Shown one piece after another: positions 17,490 through 27,554 of a stretch of 64,000 nucleotides of DNA. The DNA comes from Nitrosomonas aestuarii (GTDB lineage: Bacteria; Pseudomonadota; Gammaproteobacteria; Burkholderiales; Nitrosomonadaceae): assembly GCF_003046585.1 (NCBI RefSeq), contig NZ_QAAE01000004.1, forward strand, positions 62,001 through 126,000, in the 5' to 3' direction. Position 1 is the first letter of the stretch. Each line of letters starts with the position of its first letter. Made by a program: the position numbers and the translations under genes. The notes beneath the pieces were generated by a model. It was not told the DNA's origin, made no database searches, and saw only the letters and a program-made list of their open reading frames with translations.

Positions 17490-18002
17490 ATCTTCACAGT
17501 ATAACGCCGTACTTTCTGGCACCGGCGGGTCATTTATCAGGCTATCTGCGTTGCCGCCGCTGCGTTAAAAAAGGCCCATAATGCTTATTTATTCGGCAGG
17601 ATCAAAATGGGCACTAATCATTTAGCAATGGTAATAGCCGGCGCTGGATTAGCAAATTCAGCCGGATGCACGGCTAACTCGTACAGTTGACTGAGCAGAC
17701 GAAATGCTTCGAGATTCCAGACAGCCTCAGGATTAACGCCATCTAAAATAGAATAAATTCGGCCTGCATAAGATGTACTATCGCAATTGAGCCACGTTAT
17801 GATTGGACTTATTAAAACACTTCATTCAGCGCTTCATAGCGTCCACGGTTTTGTACCGAACTGGCTCACCTATCAAACCGGTTTCCAGCCATCCACAATT
17901 TGCCTGCAGCAATTTTGTCATTTGTTTTTGCCACGCATTGCTTGTCTCGAAAATATTTTCCAACGGTTTTAATGCCAGACGACTCATCTTTTTAAAATCA
18001 AT
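17490..18002. other. interval of 513 bases with possible decayed minus-strand coding
   Basis: No named gene. The minus strand holds a 53-codon frame at 17826-17987 starting MSRLALKPLENIF, directly downstream of the amidotransferase gene. After its stop, a different frame ends at 17618 with protein-like blocks (GRIYSILDGVNPEAVWNLEA, then LLSQLYELAVHPAEF). The two could be parts of one broken gene or two short genes. I do not recognise the family. Confidence 0.35.
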
Positions 18003-19934
18003 TTATGCAACCTGTTTCTTTTCGTACACAAACTGCCCTTCGCCTTTAACGATATTCCGTATAAAAGACTCGAACATCAGTAGAGTCCACAAGGGTGCGC
18101 TGTAATCGCGTTTTCCTGACTGATGATGATCGACCATTTCCTCAAGATATGCCCGGTTAAAAATACCGGTTTCAGCCAATACCGGCCCCAGTATTGCGTC
18201 ACGCACCCGCTGGCGCAAGGGCCCTCTGAACCAGTCCGCAAGCGGCACTGAAAAACCCATTTTATTTCGATAAAGTATATTATCGGACAGGTAAGGTTCT
18301 AATGCCTTTTTAAAAATGTACTTGCCTTCACCATCCTTCAGTTTGAGTGAAGCAGGTACGGTGGAGATCCACTCAACCAGTTCATGATCAAGCAGAGGCA
18401 CCCTTACTTCCAGGGCATGTGCCATACTGGCCCTGTCTACTTTAGTCAGTATATCGCCAACCAGATAGGTCTTCATATCAAGATATTGCACGCGCGACAA
18501 CGGATCATCAACCGGGCATTGTTGTGCATAATTTCTCAGCACATTGACCGCTTGATATTCATGCAGATCGTTTCGGAATGAAGATGTGAACAAGCGCTGC
18601 CGCATTTTGTCACTCATAATCGAAACGCTGTGAAAATAACCTTCAACGGAATCGCGCGCCAACGACTCAAAAGTGGCCTTGGCACGAAACATCCGGGGCG
18701 CCCAATCAGCCTTGGGATAAACATTACCCAGCAGACCAAACAACGGTTTGCGCAGCGACAGCGGCATAATAGATCGTAATTTTTCCTCGTACATATGCCA
18801 GCGATAACGCCGGTAACCGGCCAGATTTTCATCCCCACCGTCCCCTGAGAGCACCACAGTGACTCTTTGGCGCGCCAGTTCACAAACGCGGTATGTAGGC
18901 AGCGCAGAGCTGTCCGCAAACGGCTCATCGTACAACAAGGCCAGTTTATCGATCAGATCAAAATCATCATGCTCAACTTGTTCAACATGATGGTTGGTAT
19001 GGTATCGATCAGCCACTTCCTGAGCATAGCGTGATTCGTTGAAAGCAGGATCACCAAATGATATCGAACAGGTATTGACAGGTTCATGCATAATACCGCT
19101 CATCATCGCCACAACCGCACTCGAATCGACACCACCGGACAAAAAAGCGCCCAGCGGCACTTCGGTCATCAAATGAATATCAACGGACTCGCGTAATTTG
19201 GCAATCAGCGCCTCCTGAGCCTCAGACGTATCCATTACATCTTGTTGCCTAAAAGGTACATCCCAGTATTTTTGCGGCTGTATTTGCATTTGTCCGCGCT
19301 GAATTTTCAGAGAATATCCCGGCGACAGTTTACTGGCCTGTTTAAAAATAGTCTTCGGTTCAGGAATATAGCCATAAGCGAAATAATCTTCTATCGCGCA
19401 CGGATCCATCTCCCGGCGCAACGCCGGGTGTGCAATAATCGCTTTCAATTCGGATGAAAAAACAAACTGACCGTTATCAAGAAGTGCATAATACAACGGC
19501 TTAATACCGAGACGGTCACGCGCTAAAAAGAGCGTTTCCTGATTGCGATCCCACAAACCAAATGCGAACATACCTCGAAAATGGTTTACACACTGTTCGC
19601 CCCATTCTTCCCAGGCATGCACGATCACTTCGGTATCGCAATGTGTTCTGAACTGATGTCCGGAATCGATCAATTGCTTCGCAAGCGTTTGATAGTTATA
19701 TATCTCCCCGTTAAATACCACGACAACGCTGCCATCCTCATTAAAAAGCGGTTGCTGGCCACTGGCGACATCCATAATTGAAAGGCGGCGATGACCCAAT
19801 CCTAAACCGGGCTCGATATAAACTTCACCTTCATCGGGGCCGCGATGAAGCTGGGCCTGATTCATCCGTTCAAGTTGTTGTCGATCTATTTCGTTGTTTC
19901 CACGCGTATCAAACAGACCAACTATTCCGCACAT
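18003..19934 (-). CDS. exosortase A-associated amidotransferase (asparagine-synthase-like)
   Basis: A 643-residue class II glutamine amidotransferase. Cys2 follows the initiator Met (MCGIVGLFD), so the start is fixed. The glutaminase half (residues 1-210) holds HRGPDEGEVYIEPG and FNGEIYNYQ; the synthetase half has the PP-loop LSGGVDSSAVVAMM near residue 262. The sequence resembles the amidotransferase group associated with exosortase A loci more than ordinary AsnB (for example CDTEVIVHAWEEWGEQCV and AYGYIPEPKTIFK). It probably amidates a sugar or other polymer component. It stands apart from the main polysaccharide locus at 43-54 kb but is divergent from an APS-kinase fusion. Confidence 0.88.
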   Translation of the reverse strand: MCGIVGLFDTRGNNEIDRQQLERMNQAQLHRGPDEGEVYIEPGLGLGHRRLSIMDVASGQQPLFNEDGSVVVVFNGEIYNYQTLAKQLIDSGHQFRTHCDTEVIVHAWEEWGEQCVNHFRGMFAFGLWDRNQETLFLARDRLGIKPLYYALLDNGQFVFSSELKAIIAHPALRREMDPCAIEDYFAYGYIPEPKTIFKQASKLSPGYSLKIQRGQMQIQPQKYWDVPFRQQDVMDTSEAQEALIAKLRESVDIHLMTEVPLGAFLSGGVDSSAVVAMMSGIMHEPVNTCSISFGDPAFNESRYAQEVADRYHTNHHVEQVEHDDFDLIDKLALLYDEPFADSSALPTYRVCELARQRVTVVLSGDGGDENLAGYRRYRWHMYEEKLRSIMPLSLRKPLFGLLGNVYPKADWAPRMFRAKATFESLARDSVEGYFHSVSIMSDKMRQRLFTSSFRNDLHEYQAVNVLRNYAQQCPVDDPLSRVQYLDMKTYLVGDILTKVDRASMAHALEVRVPLLDHELVEWISTVPASLKLKDGEGKYIFKKALEPYLSDNILYRNKMGFSVPLADWFRGPLRQRVRDAILGPVLAETGIFNRAYLEEMVDHHQSGKRDYSAPLWTLLMFESFIRNIVKGEGQFVYEKKQVA

Positions 19935-20085
19935 ATTTGTTTTCTCACTTTAATTTTATTATCTTAAAATACATTGAAGTTACTATGGAAATATAACCCG
20001 GAAATATAAACAACGCTATCGCGATGCTTATTCTACTGAAGATTTTCTCAGCTCTCCAGGCAATTTCTATTTTTACGATCGCTGG

Positions 20086-20122
20086 GATGATAACCTTTAC
20101 ATGATTGTGAAAGGTTATCATC
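20086..20122. repeat. 13-bp perfect inverted repeat in divergent intergenic region
   Basis: GATGATAACCTTT (20086-20098) and AAAGGTTATCATC (20110-20122) form a perfect 13-bp dyad with an 11-base centre. It lies between the divergent amidotransferase and CysN-CysC-like genes. It could be an operator or an RNA hairpin; no T-run follows on either side. Confidence 0.6.
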
Positions 20123-20197
20123 TATGTCCATAAATCAAGAAACAGATTAAACTGAAACACGTTCGATTAATATGACAACTTTCAAGTACTCCACAAC

Positions 20198-22006
20198 GTG
20201 CGCAGCAAACACCTAATGACCAGCCTCAACAATAGAACACTCAACACAAGCCCAGGCAACCATAACAAACAGACAGTGCGAGTGATGATTTGTAACGGCA
20301 TCAGTGACCAACTGCATGATTCATCGAATGACAAGATGAATCACACGTTGTCACATGACGGCTTGCATATGACACACGGGGAAACAGCCGTTTTGAACTC
20401 GGCCCACCATCTGTTCCGTTCAGACAAACGGCGTTATATCATTGTCAAACCGTCCGAACACCATGAACAACATATGCGCACAATGGTCCTGGCCGCATCC
20501 ATTGCCGACGCGGCCATTATGTTGGTCGATGCACGCAAAGGCATTCTCTCGCAAACCCGCCTTCATTGCGAAATTGCCGCCATGCTGGGTATACGCCATG
20601 TCGTCATGGCTGTCGGTCAAATGGATGCAGTGCATGTTGATGAAAAAACATTCAATATTCTAGTCTCTGACTTAAATACTTTTTCCGGCAGCGCGGGATT
20701 TGCAGATATCCAGGCAATTCCAGTGCCCGGCTTTAATACAAACGACCTATTGCGCAAGTACGCTGACATGCCCTGGTATACAGGTCCCAGCCTGCCTGAA
20801 TATCTGGATACGCTGGATGTGTTCGATATTCATGCGCAAAATGCTTTTCGTATGCAGATACATTGGGTAAATCAGCAAAACACCGATAGTCAGGGTATCT
20901 GTGGACAGATCATTGCCGGTACAGTGCATCCCGGTGACGCTGTGCGGATTTTACCTGCAGGCACACAAACGCAGATAAAAACTCTGCTAAACGATTGTAA
21001 CGAAATCCAAGTTGGACATGCAGGCGATATTGTAACGGCAATACTGACTGATCCGGCCGAGATCAATTGCGGCGACATACTGGCGGCTGCCAACGCACCG
21101 CCCGAAATTGCCGATCAGTTCGAAGCAAACCTCTTGTGGCTCAACAAAAATGCCATGATACCCGGCCGGCAGTATTTAATGAAACTGGCCTGCAAGGAAG
21201 TCACGGCCACGGTTACAGGAATCAAATACCGCCAGGATAGCCAGACTGGTGCGCGTTTAGCCACCAAAACATTAAACCTGAACGAAGCCGGCAGAGTTAG
21301 CCTGTCCACCGGCGCACCACTGATATTTGATCGTCACGGTAAAAGCCGGAGCTTAAATAGTTTTCTCCTGATCGACAGACAATCGCTCGAAACAGTGGGT
21401 ATCGGCATGATCGACTTCGCCCTGCGCCGCGCCAGCAATATCCACTGGCAGATGCACGAACTCAACAAAGCCACCCGCTCGGCTCAAAAAAAACAAACGC
21501 CCAAATGTGTGTGGTTTACCGGCCTATCCGGATCAGGCAAATCGACCATTGCCAATCTGCTGGAAAAACGCCTTTATCAGGAAAACAAACACACCTATCT
21601 ACTGGATGGTGACAATGTCCGGCATGGTTTGTGCCGTGATCTGGGTTTTACCGAAGTCGACCGCGTTGAAAATATTCGCCGCGTATCGGAAGTCGCCAAA
21701 CTGATGGTGGACGCGGGGCTGATTGTTCTGGTGAGTTTCATTTCTCCATTCCGAAGCGAAAGACGCATGGCGCGAGAACTATTTTCCGAAAATGAGTTTA
21801 TTGAAGTTTTCGTGGATACCGACCTGGAAGAATGCGAGCGCCGGGATGTAAAAGGTCTTTATGCCAAGGCACGAAGCGGTGATCTGGCAAATTTCACGGG
21901 TATCGACAGCCCCTATGAGCCGCCTGAATCTCCCGAAGTGCATATACCAACAACGGCATTGTCTCCCGAGGCCGCAATCGAACATATTCTGAGATTGCTT
22001 AAATAA
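20198..22006 (+). CDS. CysN-CysC-like fusion: degenerate GTPase domain plus adenylylsulfate kinase
   Basis: A 602-residue protein organised like NodQ/CysNC. The C-terminal ~170 residues are an intact adenylylsulfate kinase: P-loop GLSGSGKST near 440-448, [18 protein letters not shown], and [17 protein letters not shown]; it would turn APS into PAPS. The N-terminal half aligns with the sulfate adenylyltransferase GTPase ([31 protein letters not shown]) and its EF-Tu-like barrels, but the nucleotide motifs are lost: the P-loop region reads [11 protein letters not shown], the DTPGH motif reads KPSEH (84-88), and NKMD reads GQMD (140-143). No cysD is adjacent. The start is GTG at 20198 or ATG at 20216; neither has a strong ribosome site. 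Confidence 0.85.
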   Translation: MRSKHLMTSLNNRTLNTSPGNHNKQTVRVMICNGISDQLHDSSNDKMNHTLSHDGLHMTHGETAVLNSAHHLFRSDKRRYIIVKPSEHHEQHMRTMVLAASIADAAIMLVDARKGILSQTRLHCEIAAMLGIRHVVMAVGQMDAVHVDEKTFNILVSDLNTFSGSAGFADIQAIPVPGFNTNDLLRKYADMPWYTGPSLPEYLDTLDVFDIHAQNAFRMQIHWVNQQNTDSQGICGQIIAGTVHPGDAVRILPAGTQTQIKTLLNDCNEIQVGHAGDIVTAILTDPAEINCGDILAAANAPPEIADQFEANLLWLNKNAMIPGRQYLMKLACKEVTATVTGIKYRQDSQTGARLATKTLNLNEAGRVSLSTGAPLIFDRHGKSRSLNSFLLIDRQSLETVGIGMIDFALRRASNIHWQMHELNKATRSAQKKQTPKCVWFTGLSGSGKSTIANLLEKRLYQENKHTYLLDGDNVRHGLCRDLGFTEVDRVENIRRVSEVAKLMVDAGLIVLVSFISPFRSERRMARELFSENEFIEVFVDTDLEECERRDVKGLYAKARSGDLANFTGIDSPYEPPESPEVHIPTTALSPEAAIEHILRLLK

Positions 22007-22032
22007 CATGATGAAATGGATCTGGTCAGACA

Positions 22033-22998
22033 ATGAATTATATTGATGTTTTTAATGGTGATGCCGACGGCATCTGCGCGCTGATACAACTGCGCAAAGC
22101 CCACCCGCAAGACGCGCAGTTAATTACCGGCGTCAAACGCGATATTCAGTTGCTGAAGAACGTTGAAGCCACGCCGAACGATCATATCAGCGTTCTTGAT
22201 ATCTCTTTTGAAAAAAACCGCGCCGACATTCAGCGGTTATTGCACCAGGGTGCGTCCATTGAATACTACGATCACCATAAAAGCGGTACGCTGGTAAGCC
22301 ACCCCAAATTAAGAACTTATATCGATGATCAATCATCGGCTATCTGTACAGGCTTGCTCGTAGATCGGAAAATTGACGGTCAATTTCGCGCATGGGCCCT
22401 GGTTGCAGCATTTGGCGACAATTTCAATGCGGCCGCCATGACATTGGGTGAATCATCCGGATTCGATCGGGAATCCTTATGCACGCTGCAAAAACTGGGC
22501 GTCTATATCAATTACAACAGCTATGGCGAACATCTTTCCGACCTATTCTATCATCCTGATGCGTTGTATCGGCACTTACTGCCATTTACCTCGCCGTTTG
22601 ATTTTATCAATGAAAAAAAGGAAATTTATAATACATTAGCAGAAGGATACGCAAACGACATGGCCGCAGCCAAATCGACACCTTATCTGCACCAATCCAC
22701 CCGCTCCGCAATCGTTCTTTTTGACAACGAGAAATGGGCGCGCCGCGTCAGCGGTGTTTATATTAATGCGCTTGCCAATCAACACCCTGATCGCGCCCAT
22801 GCCGTGATAACACAGAACACCGACAAGACCTACAAAATCAGTATACGATCACCGCTTAACAAAACAGAAATACACGCCGACAAACTGGCCAGCCAGTTCC
22901 AAACAGGTGGCGGCCGAAAAAGCGCTGCCGGCATCAATGCCCTGCCTGACGAACAACTCAACCCCTTTATCGATACCTTTAAGGTCTATTTTTCATAG
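22033..22998 (+). CDS. DHH/DHHA1-family phosphoesterase
   Basis: A 321-residue phosphoesterase. The N-terminal DHH domain has FNGDADGICAL (first metal ligands), a second Asp in SVLDISFEKN and the namesake YYDHHKSG. The C-terminal DHHA1 domain has the GGGRKSAAGI substrate-binding motif. Relatives hydrolyse short oligonucleotides or 3'-phosphoadenosine 5'-phosphate (pAp). It lies 26 bases after the APS-kinase fusion in the same direction, so co-transcription is likely. pAp is the by-product of PAPS-dependent sulfation, and clearing it would fit; this role is inferred from context. Confidence 0.82.
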   Translation: MNYIDVFNGDADGICALIQLRKAHPQDAQLITGVKRDIQLLKNVEATPNDHISVLDISFEKNRADIQRLLHQGASIEYYDHHKSGTLVSHPKLRTYIDDQSSAICTGLLVDRKIDGQFRAWALVAAFGDNFNAAAMTLGESSGFDRESLCTLQKLGVYINYNSYGEHLSDLFYHPDALYRHLLPFTSPFDFINEKKEIYNTLAEGYANDMAAAKSTPYLHQSTRSAIVLFDNEKWARRVSGVYINALANQHPDRAHAVITQNTDKTYKISIRSPLNKTEIHADKLASQFQTGGGRKSAAGINALPDEQLNPFIDTFKVYFS

Positions 22999-23345
22999 GT
23001 CGGCAGACTATGACGTAATGGAATGGAAACCCGCTACACAAAACGGCATCAAAGTGCCAATGTAGTGGTGCAATGATCCCTGAAAAAGAAAGGAGCGTCC
23101 ATTCCATTATGTCATACCAAGAGGATACTGTATTACAGTGCACATCTAGCAGTCAGCCTTATGTGATCGCGCCGAATAACGTGAACCGTAATTGCACCGT
23201 ATCATGGATCAAGTCAAAACATCGCCAACCAACGGAAGAACAATATATGCTAATCTTCCAGGTAGCTAATTTGCACCACAGCGTATTGTCATATTGAAGA
23301 AATATCGCTACGTCTAGATTTACATCAGCCTAAAGGAATATGGAC
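22999..23345. other. intergenic interval of 347 bases
   Basis: No recognised gene. A 74-codon frame at 23073-23297 contains an AAAGGAG but resembles no family I know, and its composition is unconvincing. The final bases hold the ribosome site of the VOC gene. Confidence 0.4.
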
Positions 23346-24143
23346 ATGTCGAACCAAGAATTAATCGCTGGAAATTTTTGCTGGATTGATTTTGCAACAT
23401 CTGACCCAAAAGCAGCAAAGGCTTTTTATCAAAAAGTTTTCAACTGGCAATACACTGAAACCCCAATGCCCTGCGGCGGCACTTATACCATGATCAGCAC
23501 AGCCGATAGCGGCGGTGTTGGCGGCCTTTTCCTGATGCCGGATGAAATGAAAAACGCGAATGTGCCACCTCATATCAGCAATTATATTGAGGTGAAGAAT
23601 GTGGATGAATCTACAACCAAAGCGAGAAATCTCGGCGCTACCGTCAAGATGGAACCTTTTGACGTATTTGATTATGGACGTATGGCCGTTTTGCTTGATC
23701 CGACCGGTGCGGCCTTTTCTCTTTGGCAGTCGAAGCCAAAAGACTGTGAAGGCACAATGGCCAGTCGTGAAACGCATGGCATGTTTTGCTGGCAGGAGCT
23801 CATGACCACAAATGTCGATCAGGCTGCCGACTTTTATAAGAATCTTCTCGGCTGGGAGTATAGCGCTATGACTATGGATGAAAACAACTACACGTTGATC
23901 AAAAACAGGGGCGAAGAGATTGGCGGCATGATGGCCTTACCCCCCGGAATGAAGGATATTCCGCCACATTGGAACGCTTACTTTACCGTTATAAATATAA
24001 ATGAAACGATAGCTGTCGTTAAGGATAACGGCGGAAATGTCATGATGGGTCCACAGGATATTCCCGATACCGGACAATTCGCGGTCTGTAATGCACCTGA
24101 CGGCACAGCCTTCTGCTTGTTCCAGTACCTGGGTCAACAGTAA
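23346..24143 (+). CDS. VOC (glyoxalase/bleomycin-resistance) family protein, two domains
   Basis: A 265-residue protein with two tandem vicinal-oxygen-chelate domains (residues ~8-130 and ~138-262). Each begins with a similar block (FCWIDFATSDPKAAKAFYQ and FCWQELMTTNVDQAADFYK) and ends with a DPTGAAFSLWQ or APDGTAFCLFQ segment. The pattern resembles the 27-kDa antigen CFP30B-like group, of unknown substrate. Two ATGs are possible; I prefer 23346 because AAGGA at 23333-23337 is eight bases before it, whereas it is only two bases before the ATG at 23340. A weak AT-rich hairpin follows the stop. Confidence 0.87.
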   Translation: MSNQELIAGNFCWIDFATSDPKAAKAFYQKVFNWQYTETPMPCGGTYTMISTADSGGVGGLFLMPDEMKNANVPPHISNYIEVKNVDESTTKARNLGATVKMEPFDVFDYGRMAVLLDPTGAAFSLWQSKPKDCEGTMASRETHGMFCWQELMTTNVDQAADFYKNLLGWEYSAMTMDENNYTLIKNRGEEIGGMMALPPGMKDIPPHWNAYFTVININETIAVVKDNGGNVMMGPQDIPDTGQFAVCNAPDGTAFCLFQYLGQQ

Positions 24144-24185
24144 AGTATTTTAATACTGAACGAATTGAAGTTGCATATTAAAACG

Positions 24186-24389
24186 CTATTTAACTAAAGC
24201 TTCGTTGCGTTCTTTATCGTATCTATCAAACGGTTTACTTACTCTTTCCATACATTCATCGTATTGCGATCCGGGTAATTTCATACATTCGTTTCTTTGT
24301 TCGTACTGGAAAGTGTCATAGACTCGTCGTGTACTGCACCCGGTTATCATCAGGACAGTCAACACTATCATTAAAGTATGATTTTTCAT
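24186..24389 (-). CDS. small lipoprotein
   Basis: A 67-residue protein with a lipoprotein signal peptide: MKNHTLMIVLTVLMITGC, lipobox LMITGC with Cys18. The mature part is charged and has two further Cys (NECMKL, DECMER). This size and pattern occur in many proteobacterial hypothetical lipoproteins. It is convergent with the VOC gene. No function can be assigned. Confidence 0.7.
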   Translation of the reverse strand: MKNHTLMIVLTVLMITGCSTRRVYDTFQYEQRNECMKLPGSQYDECMERVSKPFDRYDKERNEALVK

Positions 24390-24443
24390 CTCATTACATT
24401 AAATAATTTGTAAAAAATAATCTGGGATCCAGCGTATGCTCTT

Positions 24444-24842
24444 TCAGGTCTTTACGATCAGATAGGTGCCCGCACCAACTATTAGAGTGCCAGAAGCCAG
24501 CCGGGCTTGATTCCTAACCGCTAGCCCCTTGCTTATCTTGCTTATAGTCACGACTTTCGTTGCCGCAAAAGCATAAGCCAGTTTGACGCCGCCAACAGTC
24601 ACGACCGTAACGAACAGAATGACCGCTATATCAGGCAACGTCAGCGCGGATATAGCGATGAATGCAGGAAACAGGCTGGCATAAAATACTATCGCCTTCA
24701 TATCGCCAAGTGTGACAAACAGCCCAGCGAGGAACAGTGCTTTGACATCCAACCAAGCTTGCGATAGCCCGACAAGTCGGACCCAGTCTCCGTTGCCAAA
24801 TACCTGTGCATTTACCTCCTCACGACGGGCTATCCCGTACAA
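24444..24842 (-). pseudogene. LysE-family exporter, 5'-truncated
   Basis: About 132 codons matching only the C-terminal two thirds of a LysE/RhtB amino-acid exporter (usually ~205 residues). Recognisable blocks are ALFLAGLFVTLGDMKAIVFY, SLFPAFIA and the closing membrane segments ending GAGTYLIVKT. The first membrane helices and the family's N-terminal GP-x-x-x-G motif are missing. The only start available is a TTG at 24842, and the sequence upstream does not encode the missing part in any frame I checked. It is probably a remnant rather than a working transporter. Confidence 0.65.
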
Positions 24843-25618
24843 ATGTTCGCTTAACGCATGCTCTTTCCATTCTCATTTTGCTGAGCATGCACAAACGCAA
24901 TTTTAGTTTCCATTTGCTGTGCACTCAAATCATCCATCTCATCTCCACCATAACCCGTCACCCAGTGGCACGCTACGACGGTAACGCAGATTGCTTTTCA
25001 ACTGCCTGTTAGTTCTGTTTTTGGCTCGAGGGGAAATAATGGTGCGTTCCGGCATTTCATGCACAAGTCTTTGGTATTCTTCTACCTGGAACACTTACTG
25101 TCCGTCTTCTTTTTGCCCGCGTATTTCGCGTTCCATGATGGCTGCTGGTTCATAGAATTTCCGGCGATCATGACTCGGCCTTGGTGTTTCCCCATAATAT
25201 GTTGCTCATATGCGAGACACACATGTTCAAGGGAAAAAGTTTGATTCAGTCATCCTGTCTCTCGCTCAGGTTTTCCGGCAAGGATATATTTTTTTCATGT
25301 GGATGTTCCAACAGTGCGTGGCATATCAAGAAACGAGAATCGCAATCTTCATCTTCGTCCGCAGCCATTCCGGCAAACCATTTCATTGTTTGCTCCAGTG
25401 AACTCCCGACTTGTTCAGCAACAAAATCCACTACCATATCTACCCTACCGCACGGTCGCGAAAATTCTTCTGTTCAAAATTGAGCAACAGCGCTTCTCCC
25501 GGCCACCGAGGGGCAATGTAGACGTAACAGTTCCGTTATTTACGCGTGCGCTCCCGGGCTGGTATTGAATGCGTAGCGTGCTTCGTATGTATCATTTTCC
25601 TGTTTGCTTGTTTTCTTT
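24843..25618. other. 776-base interval with scattered coding remnants
   Basis: No intact gene recognised. The minus strand has a 63-codon frame at 25246-25437 (MVVDFVAEQVGSSLEQTMKW and on) with natural-looking composition, and another short protein-like piece near 25085-25180 ending IMEREIRGQKEDGQ. Neither belongs to a family I know, and neither has a clear ribosome site. Together with the truncated LysE and the broken gene at 26.8-27.5 kb, this suggests a decaying stretch. Confidence 0.4.
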
Positions 25619-26770
25619 CTACCCCAGCCTGGATTCCATCGATTCGATATCGGTGGTTTTGTAACGCGCTGCCGGAAGCAGTTTTTCGACTAGCTGACGA
25701 AATTGTTGCGCATGCGTTTCCGAATCAACTTCAACGGTAAGCTGATTTCCTTTGATTTTGATTTGCCCCAAAATCGCATTACTCCCGGATTTACACTCCG
25801 CATTAGTCTGCTGCTGCCAAAGAAATGAAACGCCATGCAATTCACCTGCCGAATCAAATTCAGCGTCTACAAGCATTTCATCATTATTCGTATCAAGGTT
25901 TAGCTGCTTTAACGCGTCAAAAACTTGCTGCGGAGAGTCAATATCATACTTAAGTCGATGAAATAAAACTGTATCGCCATCGGCGTTTCGAATCTTCGGC
26001 ATAGTCGGGTTGCTCAGTCTTTCGTAAATTTCACGATAGATTTCCATCATTTCGTAATCATAATCCCGGAGCAGTGCTTGCGATGGTGGATTTTCCTGTT
26101 CGCAAATTTCTTCACGCAGGTCAAGTATGCTGCGTTTTTCAACCGGCGGAAAAGAAATCGATGCACTGGTCTCCAGTACGGCAACATGATCAATTTTAAT
26201 GAATTTGCCAAACACAACATCCCCGGCTTGCGCCTTTTGCGATCCTGCATGTTCGGTGACATATTCTTCTTCACCCGTCATCATGTCACGCAAAAGAAAT
26301 CCATCACCCGCGCGCACTGACACGATATCGTAGAAACTATAGTGTACTGAGCAGCATTGCTCAATATAACGAACCAAAAGCGGTTCCAATTGCTTGCGGT
26401 GTTTCTCAAGAAACAACTGTGCCAATGTTTGATCGCGCAGCGGTTCGAATGCCGCTTTTTCTTTTAGTACCGCTTGATCTGGATTCCAATCATAAAAAAA
26501 CCACGACAAGAAAATATGCAAATGTGGCGTTTCGGGGGAAAATTCCACATCATTCGAATCAATAAATGCTGCCCATGCTTCAAGCAGGGCTTCGTTTCCG
26601 AAACGCTTACTGGAAAATTTTAATAATTTCTCATGTAAGGCGTTAATCACATGCCGTATCTGACGCCAGAGAACATCTTCCTTCTGTTGTTGTTCCTGAT
26701 TCTTCAAGCAACATTGTTTATATTTCTTACCACTGCCACAGGTGCACGGATCATTGCGACCAATTTTCAT
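25619..26770 (-). CDS. SEC-C motif protein
   Basis: A 383-residue protein starting with a SEC-C zinc-binding motif, MKIGRNDPCTCGSGKKYKQC, as found at the end of SecA and in many small proteins. I start it at 26770 and not at the upstream in-frame codon (26812) because the motif begins there and GAAGGAAG lies just before it. The remaining ~350 residues are mixed alpha/beta and unrecognised. The ATG overlaps the stop (TGA at 26767-26769) of a broken gene upstream, showing the two were once translationally coupled. Function unknown. Confidence 0.78.
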   Translation of the reverse strand: MKIGRNDPCTCGSGKKYKQCCLKNQEQQQKEDVLWRQIRHVINALHEKLLKFSSKRFGNEALLEAWAAFIDSNDVEFSPETPHLHIFLSWFFYDWNPDQAVLKEKAAFEPLRDQTLAQLFLEKHRKQLEPLLVRYIEQCCSVHYSFYDIVSVRAGDGFLLRDMMTGEEEYVTEHAGSQKAQAGDVVFGKFIKIDHVAVLETSASISFPPVEKRSILDLREEICEQENPPSQALLRDYDYEMMEIYREIYERLSNPTMPKIRNADGDTVLFHRLKYDIDSPQQVFDALKQLNLDTNNDEMLVDAEFDSAGELHGVSFLWQQQTNAECKSGSNAILGQIKIKGNQLTVEVDSETHAQQFRQLVEKLLPAARYKTTDIESMESRLG

Positions 26771-27554
26771 TTTTCTTCCTTCTTCAATAAGTGGATTTCC
26801 TGCCCCCGACACAGATTCTCCAGGATTTCCTTGCGCAATTCTTCTCGCGACATCATCTTAACGTCTATAACGTATTTGAAAATCTCCATGACCATTTCAG
26901 TGAATTGGCATGAAGAATTCGCAGCTCGTAACTGCCATCGGCTAGAAACGCCCCTTTTTGCCGGAAATGCCCCGGTTCTTCAGTTGCTCTGTATGGACGA
27001 TCGGCAATGAATGAAGCATTGCGGCGATACCTGGTGTTGCGTTTTTTGATTCCAGAAACGGCCATGAGAGTAAATGTACAATCTTTTGCTCTACATAACT
27101 GCATCGATCATTAACTGAAAATGCCGGCTTATGGATGCGCTCGCATTCATGTGTAAAATACACAGATGCTTTGTGATCTGATCGGTATTCAGTCTTGTAG
27201 CGACAAGAATTTTGTCCAGGTCTTTTTTATCGATTTGAACCATTCAGCCAGCAGACCGGGCAACGTTTGTTCCAGCAATTGTTCTAAGGTCAGTTACGCA
27301 TATAATTCAGTTGAATTAAACCAAAGGCCTTGGAGTTCAAATATTCTACCCGCCACATGGTTATAGTAGTAACCGTCGTTTTCCGGACAGTTATATTCAA
27401 AGGGTGCATTAAAATGTAAGCGCATTACCTCGACAATTAACTTGATGGTTCGTGCGCGAGTACGCCAACTCCTCTTCCAGTTCTGCCGTGATATCGGTAA
27501 GCGCAGAAAAACAAAAATCTGATCCAGTCTGTAAATTCTTTGCAAACAATCCAA
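26767..27554 (-). pseudogene. frameshifted gene(s) upstream of the SEC-C protein
   Basis: Protein-like segments follow one another in different minus-strand frames: TGSDFCFSALTDITAELEEE, then IKLIVEVMRLHFNAPFEYN to FELQGLWFNSTEL and a stop at 27294; then MVQIDKKDLDKILVATRLN at about 27243; then EQKIVHLLSWPFLESKNAT, then FLADGSYELRILHANSLKW, and finally SREELRKEILENLCRGQEI, which ends with the TGA overlapping the SEC-C ATG. At least four frameshifts are needed to join them, and there may be two original genes with a boundary near 27270. I do not recognise the family. Confidence 0.55.

Noticed and set aside
23073..23297. 74-codon frame between the DHH and VOC genes
   Set aside because: Contains an AAAGGAG but has no recognisable family and unconvincing composition.
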